A program made the translations under genes and the position numbers. A stretch of DNA of 64,000 nucleotides, from NCBI GenBank assembly GCA_046598395.1, contig JBKJIQ010000008.1:47759-111758 (forward strand), in the 5' to 3' direction. Below, one piece after another: positions 1-9,098 of this stretch. Every line of letters begins with the position of its first letter. The stretch's first letter is position 1. Under the pieces are notes generated by a model, which did not search any database, was not told the origin of the DNA, and saw only the letters and a program-made list of their open reading frames with translations. This DNA comes from JAENVU01 sp046598395 (lineage in GTDB: Bacteria; Actinomycetota; Acidimicrobiia; IMCC26256; JAENVU01).

Positions 1-1073
1 AGTGCACGGTTCCGCGTGCTGGACAGATCATCGAATGCCTTGGTGACCGTATTGAGACCGCGGCCCAACGCGTCCATCTTGTCGGTAAAGGCCCCCCACT
101 GCTTGGTGAAATCTCCGAGGACCTCGAGGATGTCCGACGCAGTCCGTTCCAACCGGAAGTTCTCGACGGACTGGCGCACGACGGCGAGCACGGCGAAGAG
201 CGTCATCGGCGAGCACATCACGATCTGCTGGCGCATCGCGTCGTCCAGCAGTGACGCGGCGTGCTCCTGGACGAACGCGTAGAGCTGCTCGTTCGGGATG
301 AACAAAAGAACGCAGTCGACGCTCGACGGTGATCCGTCGGTGTAGTTGCGCGCTGCGAGTTCCTTGACCTTGGCTCGCACATCCTTCAGGAAATCATCCT
401 TGTGGCGGGCCTGTTCGAGCTCGGACTCCGAGTTCACGTACCGCAGGTAGTTGTCGAGTGGGAACTTCACGTCCATGTAGAGGATCGCGTCCTGCGGGAG
501 CAGGAAGGTGAAGTCGGGAATACCGGTCCCCGTCTCGACCGACTTCTGCTTGCGGTACTGCACGCCCTCCACGAACCCGGCGAGCCGCAACACATCCTCG
601 GCCATTCGCTCGCCCCACTGGCCTCGAGTCTTCGAGCTGGCGAGCGCTTCGCGCAGACCCTGCGCAGTCTGGGCCAGCTCTGCGATCCCGGCGCGTTGTT
701 GTGCGAGTGCCCCGGAGAGCTGATCGATCTTGGTGCCGCGCTGGGATTCGAAATCGCGCACGAGTTCGGTGACCTTGCCGAGCTGTTCCTGCATGCTCGC
801 GAACTGTTGCTCCATCTGGCTGCGATCGTGGGCGACCGACTCCCCCGCCCTCGTGCGTTCCGCGTCGAGGAGGGCGCGGTTGGTCTCGATGAGGTTGCCG
901 AGCGCAGCCTGCTGCTGCTGTGCGGCGCTGCGCGCGATGCGATCGGCAATCTCGTCAGGGTCCGGTCCCACCGGCGCGTCGACCCGACCGCGTTGGACGA
1001 CGACCGCGGCGGTACCGGCGGCAACGCCGATCACGATGACCATCAGGAGGGTGATGACTGCGAGGTTGACCAT
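1..1073 (-). CDS. rmuC: DNA recombination protein RmuC, 3' end beyond window
   Basis: RmuC-family protein, thought to restrain recombination between inverted repeats and related to restriction-type nuclease folds. The 357 visible residues begin at an ATG at 1073. They show an N-terminal membrane anchor (about residues 4-26), a Gln/Glu-rich coiled coil (about 45-145), then the conserved RmuC core starting at GQWGE (151-155), with the YMDVKFPLDNYLRY and LLFIPNEQLYAF blocks. The C-terminus lies left of base 1. It is divergent from the amidohydrolase gene with a very short gap, so the promoters must overlap coding ends. Family call is firm; function in this organism is inferred from the family. 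Confidence 0.95.
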   Translation of the reverse strand, partial: MVNLAVITLLMVIVIGVAAGTAAVVVQRGRVDAPVGPDPDEIADRIARSAAQQQQAALGNLIETNRALLDAERTRAGESVAHDRSQMEQQFASMQEQLGKVTELVRDFESQRGTKIDQLSGALAQQRAGIAELAQTAQGLREALASSKTRGQWGERMAEDVLRLAGFVEGVQYRKQKSVETGTGIPDFTFLLPQDAILYMDVKFPLDNYLRYVNSESELEQARHKDDFLKDVRAKVKELAARNYTDGSPSSVDCVLLFIPNEQLYAFVQEHAASLLDDAMRQQIVMCSPMTLFAVLAVVRQSVENFRLERTASDILEVLGDFTKQWGAFTDKMDALGRGLNTVTKAFDDLSSTRNRA

Positions 1074-1231
1074 GTGATCAGCGTCGCACGGAGGTGAGAC
1101 CATCGATTCGCCGGTCGTTTCTTCAGACCTTCGTACGGTTTGCCCCCCTCTGGGGGGTGGATTCGAACGAAGGTGTGGTGAAGCGGCGCGCCGCGGGCGA
1201 CGACGGTCGGGGTGGGCGTAGCGTCGCACTC

Positions 1232-2689
1232 GTGGAATGGGATCCCGACGCGGAGTTGCCGATCAAGCTCGGACCGTGTTCGAACGGCGAGGAGCGTCCG
1301 GTACCGCTTGGTCCGGTGGAACTCGAGGCGATCCGGCGCACTCGTGAGGAAGCCGGCACCATCGCTCGCCGCCTCGGGATGGACCGGAGGAGCTTTCTCC
1401 GCAGCTTGAGCGGAGCGGCACTGATGCTCGGCACGCTCGCGGCGTGTCAGGACGATGCCAACAAGGCACGCGGCAAGCGCACCGGTGGGACCTACCGGCT
1501 CCCGAAGGACGCGGCCACGGATGCCGACGCCGCCAACGCCGTGCTCGCAGGCAACGAGGTAATTTTCGACGTCCAGACCCACTATCTCGACTACGACCTC
1601 ACCGGTCCCGGCACCGGCATTGCGGGCATCGATGGGTTGGTCAACTCCTTCCCGCAAGGTCGGTGCGGTGAGTCCGACGCGCGGGCGTGCTTCTCCGTTG
1701 AGCAGTATCTCGAACTCCTGTTCAACCAGTCCGACACGTCGCTGATGATCCTCACCGCGATCCCGATCCCGGAACAGGTGAACCCGCTCGACTGGGAAGC
1801 GATGCGTACGGCGCGCACGCTGGCCGAGCAGGTGTGCGGCGATGGCCGGGTCCTCTTGCACGGTGGCGTGCAGCCCACGTACGGAGTTCCGGGCGCTCAG
1901 ATCGACGGTATGGCTGCGCTGCGCCGCGACCACGGCATCGTCGGCTGGAAGGTCTACACGCACGCGCCCGGGGATGGCTGGTGGCTCGACGACCACGCCG
2001 CCGACGCGCCGCGAGTCGGCGAGTCGTTCCTCACTCGCGTCGAGGAAGTCGGGCCGAACATCGTGTGCGTGCATAAGGGCTTCTCGGGGGGCAGTGCGTT
2101 CGCGTCGCCCGTCGACATCGGCCCCGCGGCCAAGGCGCACCCGGATGTTCGCTTCGTCGTGTACCACTCCGGCTTCGAGGCCAGTGTTCCCGAGGGCGCG
2201 TACGACGAAGCGGGTCGAGGAGTCGACCGGCTCATCACGAGCCTCACCCGTGCGGGGATCGGTCCGGGGGCGAACGTGTATGCCGAACTCGGCTCCACGT
2301 GGTGGAACCTGATGCGCGACCCCACCCAAGCGGCCCACGTGCTCGGCAAGCTGCTCGTGGCAGTCGGTCCCGAGAACGTGCTGTGGGGTACCGATTCGCT
2401 CTGGTACGGCTCACCCCAGGATCAGATCCAGGCGTTCCGGGCCATCGAGATCTCGACCGAGCTCCAGGAGCGGTACGGCTATCCGGCGTTGACCAAGGAA
2501 CTCAAGCGCAAGATCCTCGGCACGAACGGACTCGCGCTCTACGGCTTGGACGCGCCCACCAAGACCTGCGAGTTCTCCCGCGACGAGTTAGCGAAAGCGC
2601 GCGAGACGAGCGGGGTGTCCTGGCGCACCTACGGTCCGTCGACTGATCGCGGGTTGCGCGCCTTGCTCGCCTCCCACGCGGTGATCTGA
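1232..2689 (+). CDS. Amidohydrolase-family (TIM-barrel) protein, probable Tat lipoprotein
   Basis: Amidohydrolase_2-like TIM-barrel protein of about 485 residues. A twin-arginine stretch (RRSFLRSLSGAALMLGTLAAC) near residue 50 ends in a possible lipobox Cys, suggesting export and lipid anchoring after a long N-region. The first strand reads FDVQTHYLDY, so the usual metal-binding HxH is QxH. Later metal-site candidates remain: CVHKG, YHSGF and GTDSLWYGSP. The GTG at 1232 was chosen because the protein then opens VEWDPDAELPIKLG, which looks conserved. A GTG at 1094 gives a low-complexity extension. Substrate unknown; decarboxylase or hydrolase chemistry is typical of the family. Confidence 0.82.
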   Translation: MEWDPDAELPIKLGPCSNGEERPVPLGPVELEAIRRTREEAGTIARRLGMDRRSFLRSLSGAALMLGTLAACQDDANKARGKRTGGTYRLPKDAATDADAANAVLAGNEVIFDVQTHYLDYDLTGPGTGIAGIDGLVNSFPQGRCGESDARACFSVEQYLELLFNQSDTSLMILTAIPIPEQVNPLDWEAMRTARTLAEQVCGDGRVLLHGGVQPTYGVPGAQIDGMAALRRDHGIVGWKVYTHAPGDGWWLDDHAADAPRVGESFLTRVEEVGPNIVCVHKGFSGGSAFASPVDIGPAAKAHPDVRFVVYHSGFEASVPEGAYDEAGRGVDRLITSLTRAGIGPGANVYAELGSTWWNLMRDPTQAAHVLGKLLVAVGPENVLWGTDSLWYGSPQDQIQAFRAIEISTELQERYGYPALTKELKRKILGTNGLALYGLDAPTKTCEFSRDELAKARETSGVSWRTYGPSTDRGLRALLASHAVI

Positions 2690-2700
2690 GCGGACCCGCT

Positions 2701-2752
2701 CGTTTCGCGGCGCGTTCGCGTCGCCCCAGCGACCGAATCGCGACACGAAACG
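2701..2752. terminator. Possible bidirectional terminator hairpin
   Basis: The repeat CGTTTCG (2701-2707) and its reverse complement CGAAACG (2746-2752) flank a GC-rich interior in the short gap between two convergent genes. The loop is long and there is no T-run, so this is only a weak candidate. Confidence 0.25.
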
Positions 2753-2762
2753 GATGCACGCG

Positions 2763-3539
2763 TCAGAAGGTGCCGCCGTCGACGGTGATCTTGACGCCGG
2801 TGAGGTAGGTGCCCACGTCGGTGACGAGCGCGTGGACGACCGACGCAACCTCTTCCGGGGTACATACGTGGCCGAACGGCGAACCCGCATCAAGAGTGTG
2901 AATGTCTTCCACGCCCATTGCGCCCTTCACGAGGCGACGGCCCATCTCGGTCTCCACCAACCCCGGGGCGACGACGTTCACGTGGATGCCGTTGCGCCGC
3001 TCCTCTTTGGCGAGGGTCATCGCGAGGGCCTCCAACCCGGCCTTGGCCATGGTGTACGGAGCACCGCCCGCCTGCATGTGTGAGGTGGCGACCGACGAGA
3101 TCATGATGACGTCGCCGCGCCCGCCCTCGCGAGATGCCGCGTCTCGCATTCCCGGCACGAACTGCTGGGCGAGGATGAAACCGGCGAGCGTGTGCGTGCG
3201 CCAGTTGCGCTCGACCTCGGCAATCTCGGTCTTCACCACGCTCTGCCCGCGCGACGCGATGCCCGCGTTGTGCACGAGCAGGTCGATCGGCCCGAACTCA
3301 TCGAGCACGGTTGCGCACATGGCCTCACATGCTTCGGCATTGTCGACCGACGCCGCGAACGCGGCCGAGCGAACACCGAGCGCCTCGATGTCGGCCACCG
3401 TGGCCGCGGCCGCGTCGGAGTCGCGCCGATAGTTGATGGCGACGTCCGCGCCGTCGGCCGCCAGCGCAAGTGCGATGGCGCGGCCGATCCCCCGCGATCC
3501 CCCGCTGATGAACGCGCGTCGTCCGGCTAGAGCGCCCAT
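2763..3539 (-). CDS. Short-chain dehydrogenase/reductase
   Basis: Classical SDR of 258 residues, the usual length. It shows the cofactor loop SGGSRGIG near the N-terminus, an HNAG variant of NNAG, the catalytic Ser in MISSVA, the YTMAK catalytic Tyr/Lys pair, and a C-terminal TVDGG block typical of FabG-like enzymes. ATG start at 3539. It is the last gene of a minus-strand run and lies 13 bases after an enoyl-CoA hydratase gene, so a role in acyl-CoA or related alcohol oxidation is plausible. The exact substrate cannot be read from sequence. Confidence 0.93.
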   Translation of the reverse strand: MGALAGRRAFISGGSRGIGRAIALALAADGADVAINYRRDSDAAAATVADIEALGVRSAAFAASVDNAEACEAMCATVLDEFGPIDLLVHNAGIASRGQSVVKTEIAEVERNWRTHTLAGFILAQQFVPGMRDAASREGGRGDVIMISSVATSHMQAGGAPYTMAKAGLEALAMTLAKEERRNGIHVNVVAPGLVETEMGRRLVKGAMGVEDIHTLDAGSPFGHVCTPEEVASVVHALVTDVGTYLTGVKITVDGGTF

Positions 3540-3552
3540 GGGCTGATTCTCC

Positions 3553-4359
3553 TCATTTGGTGAAGTTGGGGGGCCGCTTCTCCAGGAACGCGGCCATGGC
3601 CTCTTCCATATCGCCGGCGAAGCTCGAAAGGACCTGCGTGCGGTTCTCCAGGTCGATGCCGGCTCGCATGCTGCCCACTTCGAGTTGGCTCCACATGACC
3701 TCCTTGGTCATGCGCACGCCGAACGGTCCGTTGGCGAGGATCAGTTCCGCCTCGGCGTACGCGGCGTCGAGGAGGGCGGCATCGTCGACGACCTGGGTGA
3801 CGAGTCCGATGCGCAACGCCTCCTCGGCATCGGCGAAGCGGCCGGTCAGCATCAGTTCATACGCGCGCGACGCGCCGATGAGTCGGGGCAAGATCCAACT
3901 GGTGCCGATGTCGCACGCGGACAGCCCGACCTTGATGAATGCCACATTGAACCGGGCCGAGCGTGCGGCAATCCGGATGTCGGATCCCAACGTGAGCGCC
4001 AGTCCCCCGCCGGACGCGGCGCCGTTCACTGCGGCGATGATCGGTTGCGGTTGCGAGCGCATGACCGGGATCAGGTCCGCGATGTAGGACTGCACGCGCA
4101 TGCCCGCGGTGGCTCGGCTCTTGCCGGCATTGTCGGGAATCGCCACGCCTTCGGCGAGGTCGAGCCCCGCGCAGAACCCCGTCCCGGCTCCGGTGAGCAC
4201 GATGACCCGACACGTGGGGTCGTACCGCAACTCATCGAGCGCGGTCGCGAAACCTTCGAGGAGTGCGAAGTTCATCGCGTTGCGACGCTCCGGTCGGTTG
4301 AGCGTGACCAGCGCGATCTGATCGCGTGGGCGTTCGACGATCACCGCGGGAGATGTCAT
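3553..4359 (-). CDS. Enoyl-CoA hydratase/isomerase family protein
   Basis: Crotonase-fold protein of 268 residues, normal length. It shows LNRPERRNAMN near the start, the CoA/oxyanion loop GAGTGFCAGLDL, the second oxyanion segment AAVNGAASGGGLALTLGSDIRIA, and the C-terminal LEKRPPNF that many bacterial crotonases share. The ATG at 4359 fits. It is preceded by an exonuclease gene by 16 bases and followed by an SDR gene by 13 bases, consistent with one transcript. Likely hydrates or isomerises an enoyl-CoA; chain specificity unknown. Confidence 0.93.
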   Translation of the reverse strand: MTSPAVIVERPRDQIALVTLNRPERRNAMNFALLEGFATALDELRYDPTCRVIVLTGAGTGFCAGLDLAEGVAIPDNAGKSRATAGMRVQSYIADLIPVMRSQPQPIIAAVNGAASGGGLALTLGSDIRIAARSARFNVAFIKVGLSACDIGTSWILPRLIGASRAYELMLTGRFADAEEALRIGLVTQVVDDAALLDAAYAEAELILANGPFGVRMTKEVMWSQLEVGSMRAGIDLENRTQVLSSFAGDMEEAMAAFLEKRPPNFTK

Positions 4360-4375
4360 CTCTCGATCCTGACCG

Positions 4376-5251
4376 TCAGGCGCGCTCGGATGCCAGCCGA
4401 TCGGCTCGTGTCACCATGCCCGGGGATCCGAGCCGTTGCGTCCACTGCGCGAACTCCGGGTTCGGGCCGCTCCAGCACCACTCGTCGACCTGGCCCACCG
4501 GATGATCGGTACGCAGGGTCGCGACCAATCGGAACAGTTCGGCGGCCTCTCGTTGCTCGCTCAACGTGGTGGCCAACTTCACCGCGCCCCGAACGTCGAC
4601 CGCCCAATCCTTGGCCAGGTTCGGGATCTGCTCGAGGTGCAAGTAGTGACCGAGCACCGCGCCCGCCGACTTTGCACCCCAGCCGGGGAGACCGGGAAAC
4701 CCGTCGGCGGTGTCGCCGACGAGTCCGAGGTAATCGGGGATCGACTCCGGGGGCACGCCGAACTTGGCTCGTACCCCTTCGGCGTCGCGCACCTCGTTCT
4801 TGCGCCGGTCGAACTGCACGATGCGATCGCCCACCACCATCTGACCCAGGTCTTTGTCGGGGGTGCAGATGAACACCCGCTCGACCCGCTCGTCGGCGCC
4901 GGCCACTATTGCCCCCGCCGCCATGCCATCGTCGGCTTCCTGTTCCACCATCGCCCACACGGTTACTCCGAGGGCACCGAGCGCGTCCTCCAACATCGGG
5001 AACTGCGCGAGCAGGAGTGGCTCCATACCTTCGCCGGTCTTGTATCCGTCGTAGAGGTCGTTGCGAAACGACTCGACCACGTGATCGGTCGCAACGGCAA
5101 CGTGGGTGGCACCGTCCTCCAACAGCATGAGCATCGACCCAACGACGCCCCGGGTCGCGGCCACTTCCATCCCGGTTGGGTCGAGGTGGGAGGGCACGGC
5201 AAAGTGATGACGAAACAGTTCGTAGGTGCCGTCGACCAGGTGGACCTTCAT
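4376..5251 (-). CDS. 5'-3' exonuclease (flap nuclease domain), stand-alone
   Basis: About 291 residues resembling the N-terminal 5'-nuclease domain of DNA polymerase I, without a polymerase domain. It opens MKVHLVDGTYELFR with the first metal-binding Asp, then carries the acidic cluster EADDGMAAGA and the CTPDKDLGQMV block. The helix-3-turn-helix DNA-binding element follows (GLVGDTADGFPGLPGWGAKSA). The ATG at 5251 is preferred over an upstream start because homology begins exactly there. It lies between a methyltransferase gene (13 bases upstream) and a crotonase gene. Likely removes RNA primers or flaps during replication or repair. Confidence 0.9.
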   Translation of the reverse strand: MKVHLVDGTYELFRHHFAVPSHLDPTGMEVAATRGVVGSMLMLLEDGATHVAVATDHVVESFRNDLYDGYKTGEGMEPLLLAQFPMLEDALGALGVTVWAMVEQEADDGMAAGAIVAGADERVERVFICTPDKDLGQMVVGDRIVQFDRRKNEVRDAEGVRAKFGVPPESIPDYLGLVGDTADGFPGLPGWGAKSAGAVLGHYLHLEQIPNLAKDWAVDVRGAVKLATTLSEQREAAELFRLVATLRTDHPVGQVDEWCWSGPNPEFAQWTQRLGSPGMVTRADRLASERA

Positions 5252-5264
5252 GCCCGAGCGGCCT

Positions 5265-6077
5265 TCACTGCGCCGTACCCGTGCCGAGGAGGGCGGTGGT
5301 GGGAATCCGATCGCCACCGGCTTCCTCGACGGCGACGGCAAACGCTCGGGCCGCGGCGTCTTCGGCACCCTCGGGAATGCGCGCCAGGATCGCGCGGGCC
5401 GGGGTGGACCACTCGGGCATTTCGTGGAAGAACGTGATCGGATCCGGTATCACCAGCGGATGCTCGAGTGCGTGCACGGTCACGTTCGCCCACCCCGCGT
5501 GGATGAGCGCCGCGGCGAGCGTATGGGGCGCACCGAGCCGAGCCCACGGTGGAGTGCCGCCCGGCAGCGGAACATCGGGTGCGGCGGCGCGTACCGCCCG
5601 CGTGACGAGCTCGATGAGCCGAAACCCTTCGAGATCCCAACACGAGATGGCCATGCGGCCGCCCGTGCGAACGACCCGCGCCATCTCACGCAGTCCCAGA
5701 TCGAGGTTGGGAAAGAAGATGAGTCCGAACATCGAACACGCGACGTCGAAGGTGTTGGTGGCAACCGAGAGGGCCTGACCGTCCATCACCTCGGTGCTGA
5801 GGGAGGCGAGTCCGTCGCGTTGCGCGGCCGTGGCGAGAACGTCCAGCATTCCCGGTGCGAAGTCAGTGGCGAGCACCGTCGCGCCCGTGGCGGCGGCCCG
5901 CCGCGCGAACGCCCCCGAACCCGCCGCGACGTCGATGACGTGGTCGGTGTTGTGTACCGACAGGAGCCGCACCGCATCATCGGCGAATGCGCCGGTGAAG
6001 GGGGCAAACACGGTGTCGTAGCTGGCGGCGCCGGTGCTCCACCCGTCGGGTCGTTGATCTGCGCTGGGTGTCTCCAT
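5265..6077 (-). CDS. Class I SAM-dependent methyltransferase
   Basis: Methyltransferase_11-type protein of 270 residues. The SAM-binding motif I is VIDVAAGSGAFARRAA, followed by the acidic residue in LATDFAPGML and the VMDGQAL motif. FDVACSMFGLIFFPN is the post-motif region typical of UbiE/Coq5-like enzymes. ATG at 6077. It lies 25 bases after an NlpC/P60 gene and 13 bases before the exonuclease gene. A small-molecule substrate is likely, but nothing here identifies it. Confidence 0.9.
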   Translation of the reverse strand: METPSADQRPDGWSTGAASYDTVFAPFTGAFADDAVRLLSVHNTDHVIDVAAGSGAFARRAAATGATVLATDFAPGMLDVLATAAQRDGLASLSTEVMDGQALSVATNTFDVACSMFGLIFFPNLDLGLREMARVVRTGGRMAISCWDLEGFRLIELVTRAVRAAAPDVPLPGGTPPWARLGAPHTLAAALIHAGWANVTVHALEHPLVIPDPITFFHEMPEWSTPARAILARIPEGAEDAAARAFAVAVEEAGGDRIPTTALLGTGTAQ

Positions 6078-6102
6078 GGCGTGGATGGTGCCACGCGGGT
6101 GG

Positions 6103-7242
6103 TCAGTGGGGACGAACGGCGAACATGAACGTGTCGCGCCACGCCGGCGCGATTTTCACGACGTCGCCGGTCTGAGGAGCATGAATCATCTGGCCGCCAC
6201 CGATATACAGCCCCACATGGTGCAGGTCGCTATAGAAGAGCACGAGGTCGCCGGGCTTGAGTTGGTCCCAGGTCACTTTGGGGAAACTCGACGCTTGGGA
6301 ACCGGAGTAGTGCGCCATCCGCACACCCGCGGCGGCCCACGCCGCCATGGTGAGGCCCGAACAATCAAACGTATTGGGTCCCGAGGTCGCGAAGACGTAT
6401 GGCTTCCCGAGTTGCGCGCGGGCGAACGCCACCGCGGTGCCGGCTCCTGGGCTCACGGGTGGTTCCGACCCGGGGGGCGGTGGCGGTGGTGGTGGCGGCG
6501 GTGGTGTCGTTCCGGTGGTGGGTGGACGCGTGGTCGTCGGCGTGGGTGACGGGACCCCGGAACCACCTGGCGTGGATCCGCGGGCGCCGGTTGGCGGCGC
6601 AGTGGTCGAGATCGGTCCTGCGCCATCGCCGGTGGCGGGGCCCGCAGACCGCGGCGCGGCGGCCATCGTCTGGAGCCGTTGGCGGGCGCGCACCGCGGCG
6701 TTCAGGTTCGACTCCAGCATGAGCCGTTGCTCGCGCTGGCTCGTCCGTTCGCCATCGAGGCGGGCGATCTCGGCAGTGAGCGCTCGGAGCAGATCCCGGT
6801 CGGGTTGCTCGGCCGCGTTGAGGTAGGTACCGCGGCGCGCCACATCGGCGACGTCACTACTCGGCCCGATTGGGAGACCGTTCCCGGAACCGGTTCCCCG
6901 GTAGAGCGCGGCGGCTCGGTCACGGGCGCGTGCGCGCACGAGGGCGAGCCGACTCTGGGAAGCCTGAATCCTTTGCTCGGTTGCATCGACGAGCGCATTG
7001 GCCCGATCGACCTTCAGCCGGGCGAAGTTGTACTGCTCGGCCAGGACTTCAAGCTGCTCCGGGTTCGACGCCGCGGCGTTGGCAACGGGCGGCGCCGGCG
7101 CGGCCATGGCGGGGTCGAGGGGCACCACCAGACTGATCAGGGCGGCCGCGGCCAGACCAAGCGCGACGAGACGACGAGAAGGAAGCGCAGGTACTGACGG
7201 CACCGTTACTTGGTCGACATCCGAGCCCGCATTATTGAGCAC
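6103..7242 (-). CDS. Secreted NlpC/P60 peptidoglycan endopeptidase
   Basis: Cell-wall hydrolase with a signal peptide, a coiled-coil segment and a C-terminal NlpC/P60 domain. The signal sequence is RRLVALGLAAAALISLVVP ending near PAMAAP. A helical region rich in Arg/Ala follows, then a Thr/Pro-rich linker containing eleven consecutive prolines. The catalytic domain shows Cys in NTFDCSGLT, His in LHHVGLYIG and a third residue in MIHAPQTG. No ATG precedes the signal peptide; GTG at 7242 is chosen, with GTG at 7203 equally possible. The layout resembles RipA/RipB-type daughter-cell separation hydrolases of actinobacteria. Confidence 0.92.
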   Translation of the reverse strand: MLNNAGSDVDQVTVPSVPALPSRRLVALGLAAAALISLVVPLDPAMAAPAPPVANAAASNPEQLEVLAEQYNFARLKVDRANALVDATEQRIQASQSRLALVRARARDRAAALYRGTGSGNGLPIGPSSDVADVARRGTYLNAAEQPDRDLLRALTAEIARLDGERTSQREQRLMLESNLNAAVRARQRLQTMAAAPRSAGPATGDGAGPISTTAPPTGARGSTPGGSGVPSPTPTTTRPPTTGTTPPPPPPPPPPPGSEPPVSPGAGTAVAFARAQLGKPYVFATSGPNTFDCSGLTMAAWAAAGVRMAHYSGSQASSFPKVTWDQLKPGDLVLFYSDLHHVGLYIGGGQMIHAPQTGDVVKIAPAWRDTFMFAVRPH

Positions 7243-7326
7243 GCAGGGTGAGATTTCTTTGGGATGCAGCGGGACAGACCAAACGGGAATCGGATGAAAC
7301 TGGTTGATCAACCGCAGATCGGACGC

Positions 7327-8139
7327 TCAGCCGCGTCGAATCCGACCACGAAGTGCGAGAAACGCGAGGCTCATGCTGAGGAGGCCGACCGCGGCCACCG
7401 CGGCGATGCCCTTGAGGAGGACGTCGCCCTCCCAACCGACGGTGATGAGTGATCGGAGCGCCTCGAGGAGGTACGTGACCGGGTTGTAGGTGGCCACGGT
7501 CGCCAGCCATCCCGTGAGCGCCTCCTTGGGCAAGAAGCTCGTGGTCAAGAACGCGAACGGGAAGAACAGGATGAAGCTGGAGTTCACCGCCGCAGGATTG
7601 CCGGTCTTGAGGGCGATCGCGTAGGGGAATCCCGTGAACACCAAACCCCAGGAGCCCGCGAGGAGCAGGAAGGCGAGGACCCCGAGTGGTCCGGTCTCGA
7701 ACCCGATGCCGAGGATGAACCCGAGGATCAGTACCGGGATGGAGAGTGCCACCACGAGCGCAAAGTCGGCGACCATGAGGCCCAGGAGCAGCGCGAGCCG
7801 ACGCACCGGGGTCATCAGTAATCGGTCGAAGTAGCCACCCTGAATGTCGGTGACCAGTGCCGACGCCCGCGATACACCCGTGACCGCGAAGATGATCGCG
7901 ACGGGAAGCTGGAACGCCTTGAAGTCGATCACATTCGCGGAGCGCTGCGCGATGTTCTGCAGTGATCCGACGTTGACGATGAAGAAGAACACCGGGACCG
8001 CGATAGCTGGAATCACGGCCTCGGGTTCGCGCGGGATCGAACGCAGGGCGCGGCCTGCGACCGTTGCGAGGTCCCGCAGGAACCCGGCCCGGCGCGCGTG
8101 GGCTACGGGACCTGCCGCCACTTCTTGGTCGACCGTCAT
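7327..8139 (-). CDS. ABC-2 type transporter permease
   Basis: Integral membrane protein of 270 residues with about six hydrophobic segments, matching DrrB/ABC-2 permeases. Its ATG overlaps the stop of the ATPase gene in an ATGA arrangement, so the two are translationally coupled and form one exporter. The conserved cytoplasmic-loop block DIQGGYFDRLLMTPVRR is visible. Because the ATPase gene in turn overlaps the heme A synthase gene, a link to cytochrome oxidase or heme handling is possible, though drug or lipid export is the usual family role. Confidence 0.92.
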   Translation of the reverse strand: MTVDQEVAAGPVAHARRAGFLRDLATVAGRALRSIPREPEAVIPAIAVPVFFFIVNVGSLQNIAQRSANVIDFKAFQLPVAIIFAVTGVSRASALVTDIQGGYFDRLLMTPVRRLALLLGLMVADFALVVALSIPVLILGFILGIGFETGPLGVLAFLLLAGSWGLVFTGFPYAIALKTGNPAAVNSSFILFFPFAFLTTSFLPKEALTGWLATVATYNPVTYLLEALRSLITVGWEGDVLLKGIAAVAAVGLLSMSLAFLALRGRIRRG

Positions 8140-9098
8140 GGTGAGCTCTCGCCGTCTTCGTCGGTGCCGATGTGGGAACCAGTCCGTTCGAGGAAAACAT
8201 CATCGAGCGTTGGCGTGCGTAGGGTGAGGCTGCGCACCGAGATCCCCGCGCCGTTGAGCGCGACCGCGACCGGGCTCAGCGCGCCCGCGCCATCGCCGGT
8301 GCGTACCCAAATCTCCGAACCGTCTCGGTCCACGCGGTGCACGCCGGGAATCGCACCGAGGGTCGCGATCGCCTGATCGACGCTCCCCGCGACGGACACC
8401 GAGATCACGTCGTCGCCGAGGGCCCGCTTGAGGTCCGTGGGGGTTCCCTCGGCCACTAATCGGCCCCGACTGATGATGCCCACACGGTCGGCGAGTTCAT
8501 CGGCTTCCTCCAGATACTGGGTCGTGAGGAAGATGGTCATGCCTTGCTCACGATTCAGCCGGCGGACTTCGTCCCAGACCTTGGCCCGGCTCACGGGGTC
8601 GAGCCCCGTGGTCGGTTCGTCGAGGAACAAGACCTGCGGACTGTGTACCAGCGCGGCGGCGAGGTCGAGGCGACGCTTCATCCCGCCGGAGTAGGTGCCG
8701 ATGCGCTGGCCGAGCGCCTCGCCGATGTCGATCATGGGAATGAGTTCGTCAATCCGACGATCGATTTCGGATCCGCGCAAGCCGTACAAGCGAGCCTGCA
8801 GGCGCAGGAGCTCGATACCGTTCTGGCGGTCGTCGAGTGCCGCGTCCTGGAGGGCGACGCCGATTCGCAAGCGGACGGCGTCGGGATCTTCCGCAACGTC
8901 GATGCCGGCAACGAGTGCCCGCCCGGCGGTGGGACGCAGCAGCGTGCAGAGCATGCGAACCACGGTGGTCTTGCCCGCTCCGTTCGGACCGAGGAAGCCA
9001 TAGATCTCCCCCGGCGCGACTGCGAGGTCGACCCCGGCGACGGCCACCTTTTCCCCGAAGTGCCGCTGAATGTTCTCGGTGAGGATCGCGGCAGTCAT
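8136..9098 (-). CDS. ABC transporter ATP-binding protein, DrrA-like
   Basis: ABC ATPase of 320 residues with Walker A GPNGAGKTT, Q-loop in VALQDAALDD, signature YSGGMKRRL, Walker B VLFLDEPTTGLDP and the H-loop position replaced by TTQYLEEAD, as in DrrA-type proteins. The C-terminal extension of about 90 residues is the usual DUF4162-like tail. It overlaps the heme A synthase stop upstream and the permease start downstream by four bases each, giving a tightly coupled three-gene unit. Energises export by the adjoining permease; substrate unknown. Confidence 0.94.
   Translation of the reverse strand: MTAAILTENIQRHFGEKVAVAGVDLAVAPGEIYGFLGPNGAGKTTVVRMLCTLLRPTAGRALVAGIDVAEDPDAVRLRIGVALQDAALDDRQNGIELLRLQARLYGLRGSEIDRRIDELIPMIDIGEALGQRIGTYSGGMKRRLDLAAALVHSPQVLFLDEPTTGLDPVSRAKVWDEVRRLNREQGMTIFLTTQYLEEADELADRVGIISRGRLVAEGTPTDLKRALGDDVISVSVAGSVDQAIATLGAIPGVHRVDRDGSEIWVRTGDGAGALSPVAVALNGAGISVRSLTLRTPTLDDVFLERTGSHIGTDEDGESSP

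Noticed and set aside
1094..1231. N-terminal extension of the amidohydrolase from the GTG at 1094
   Set aside because: Arg/Gly-rich sequence without homology, and it would push the signal region even further inwards.
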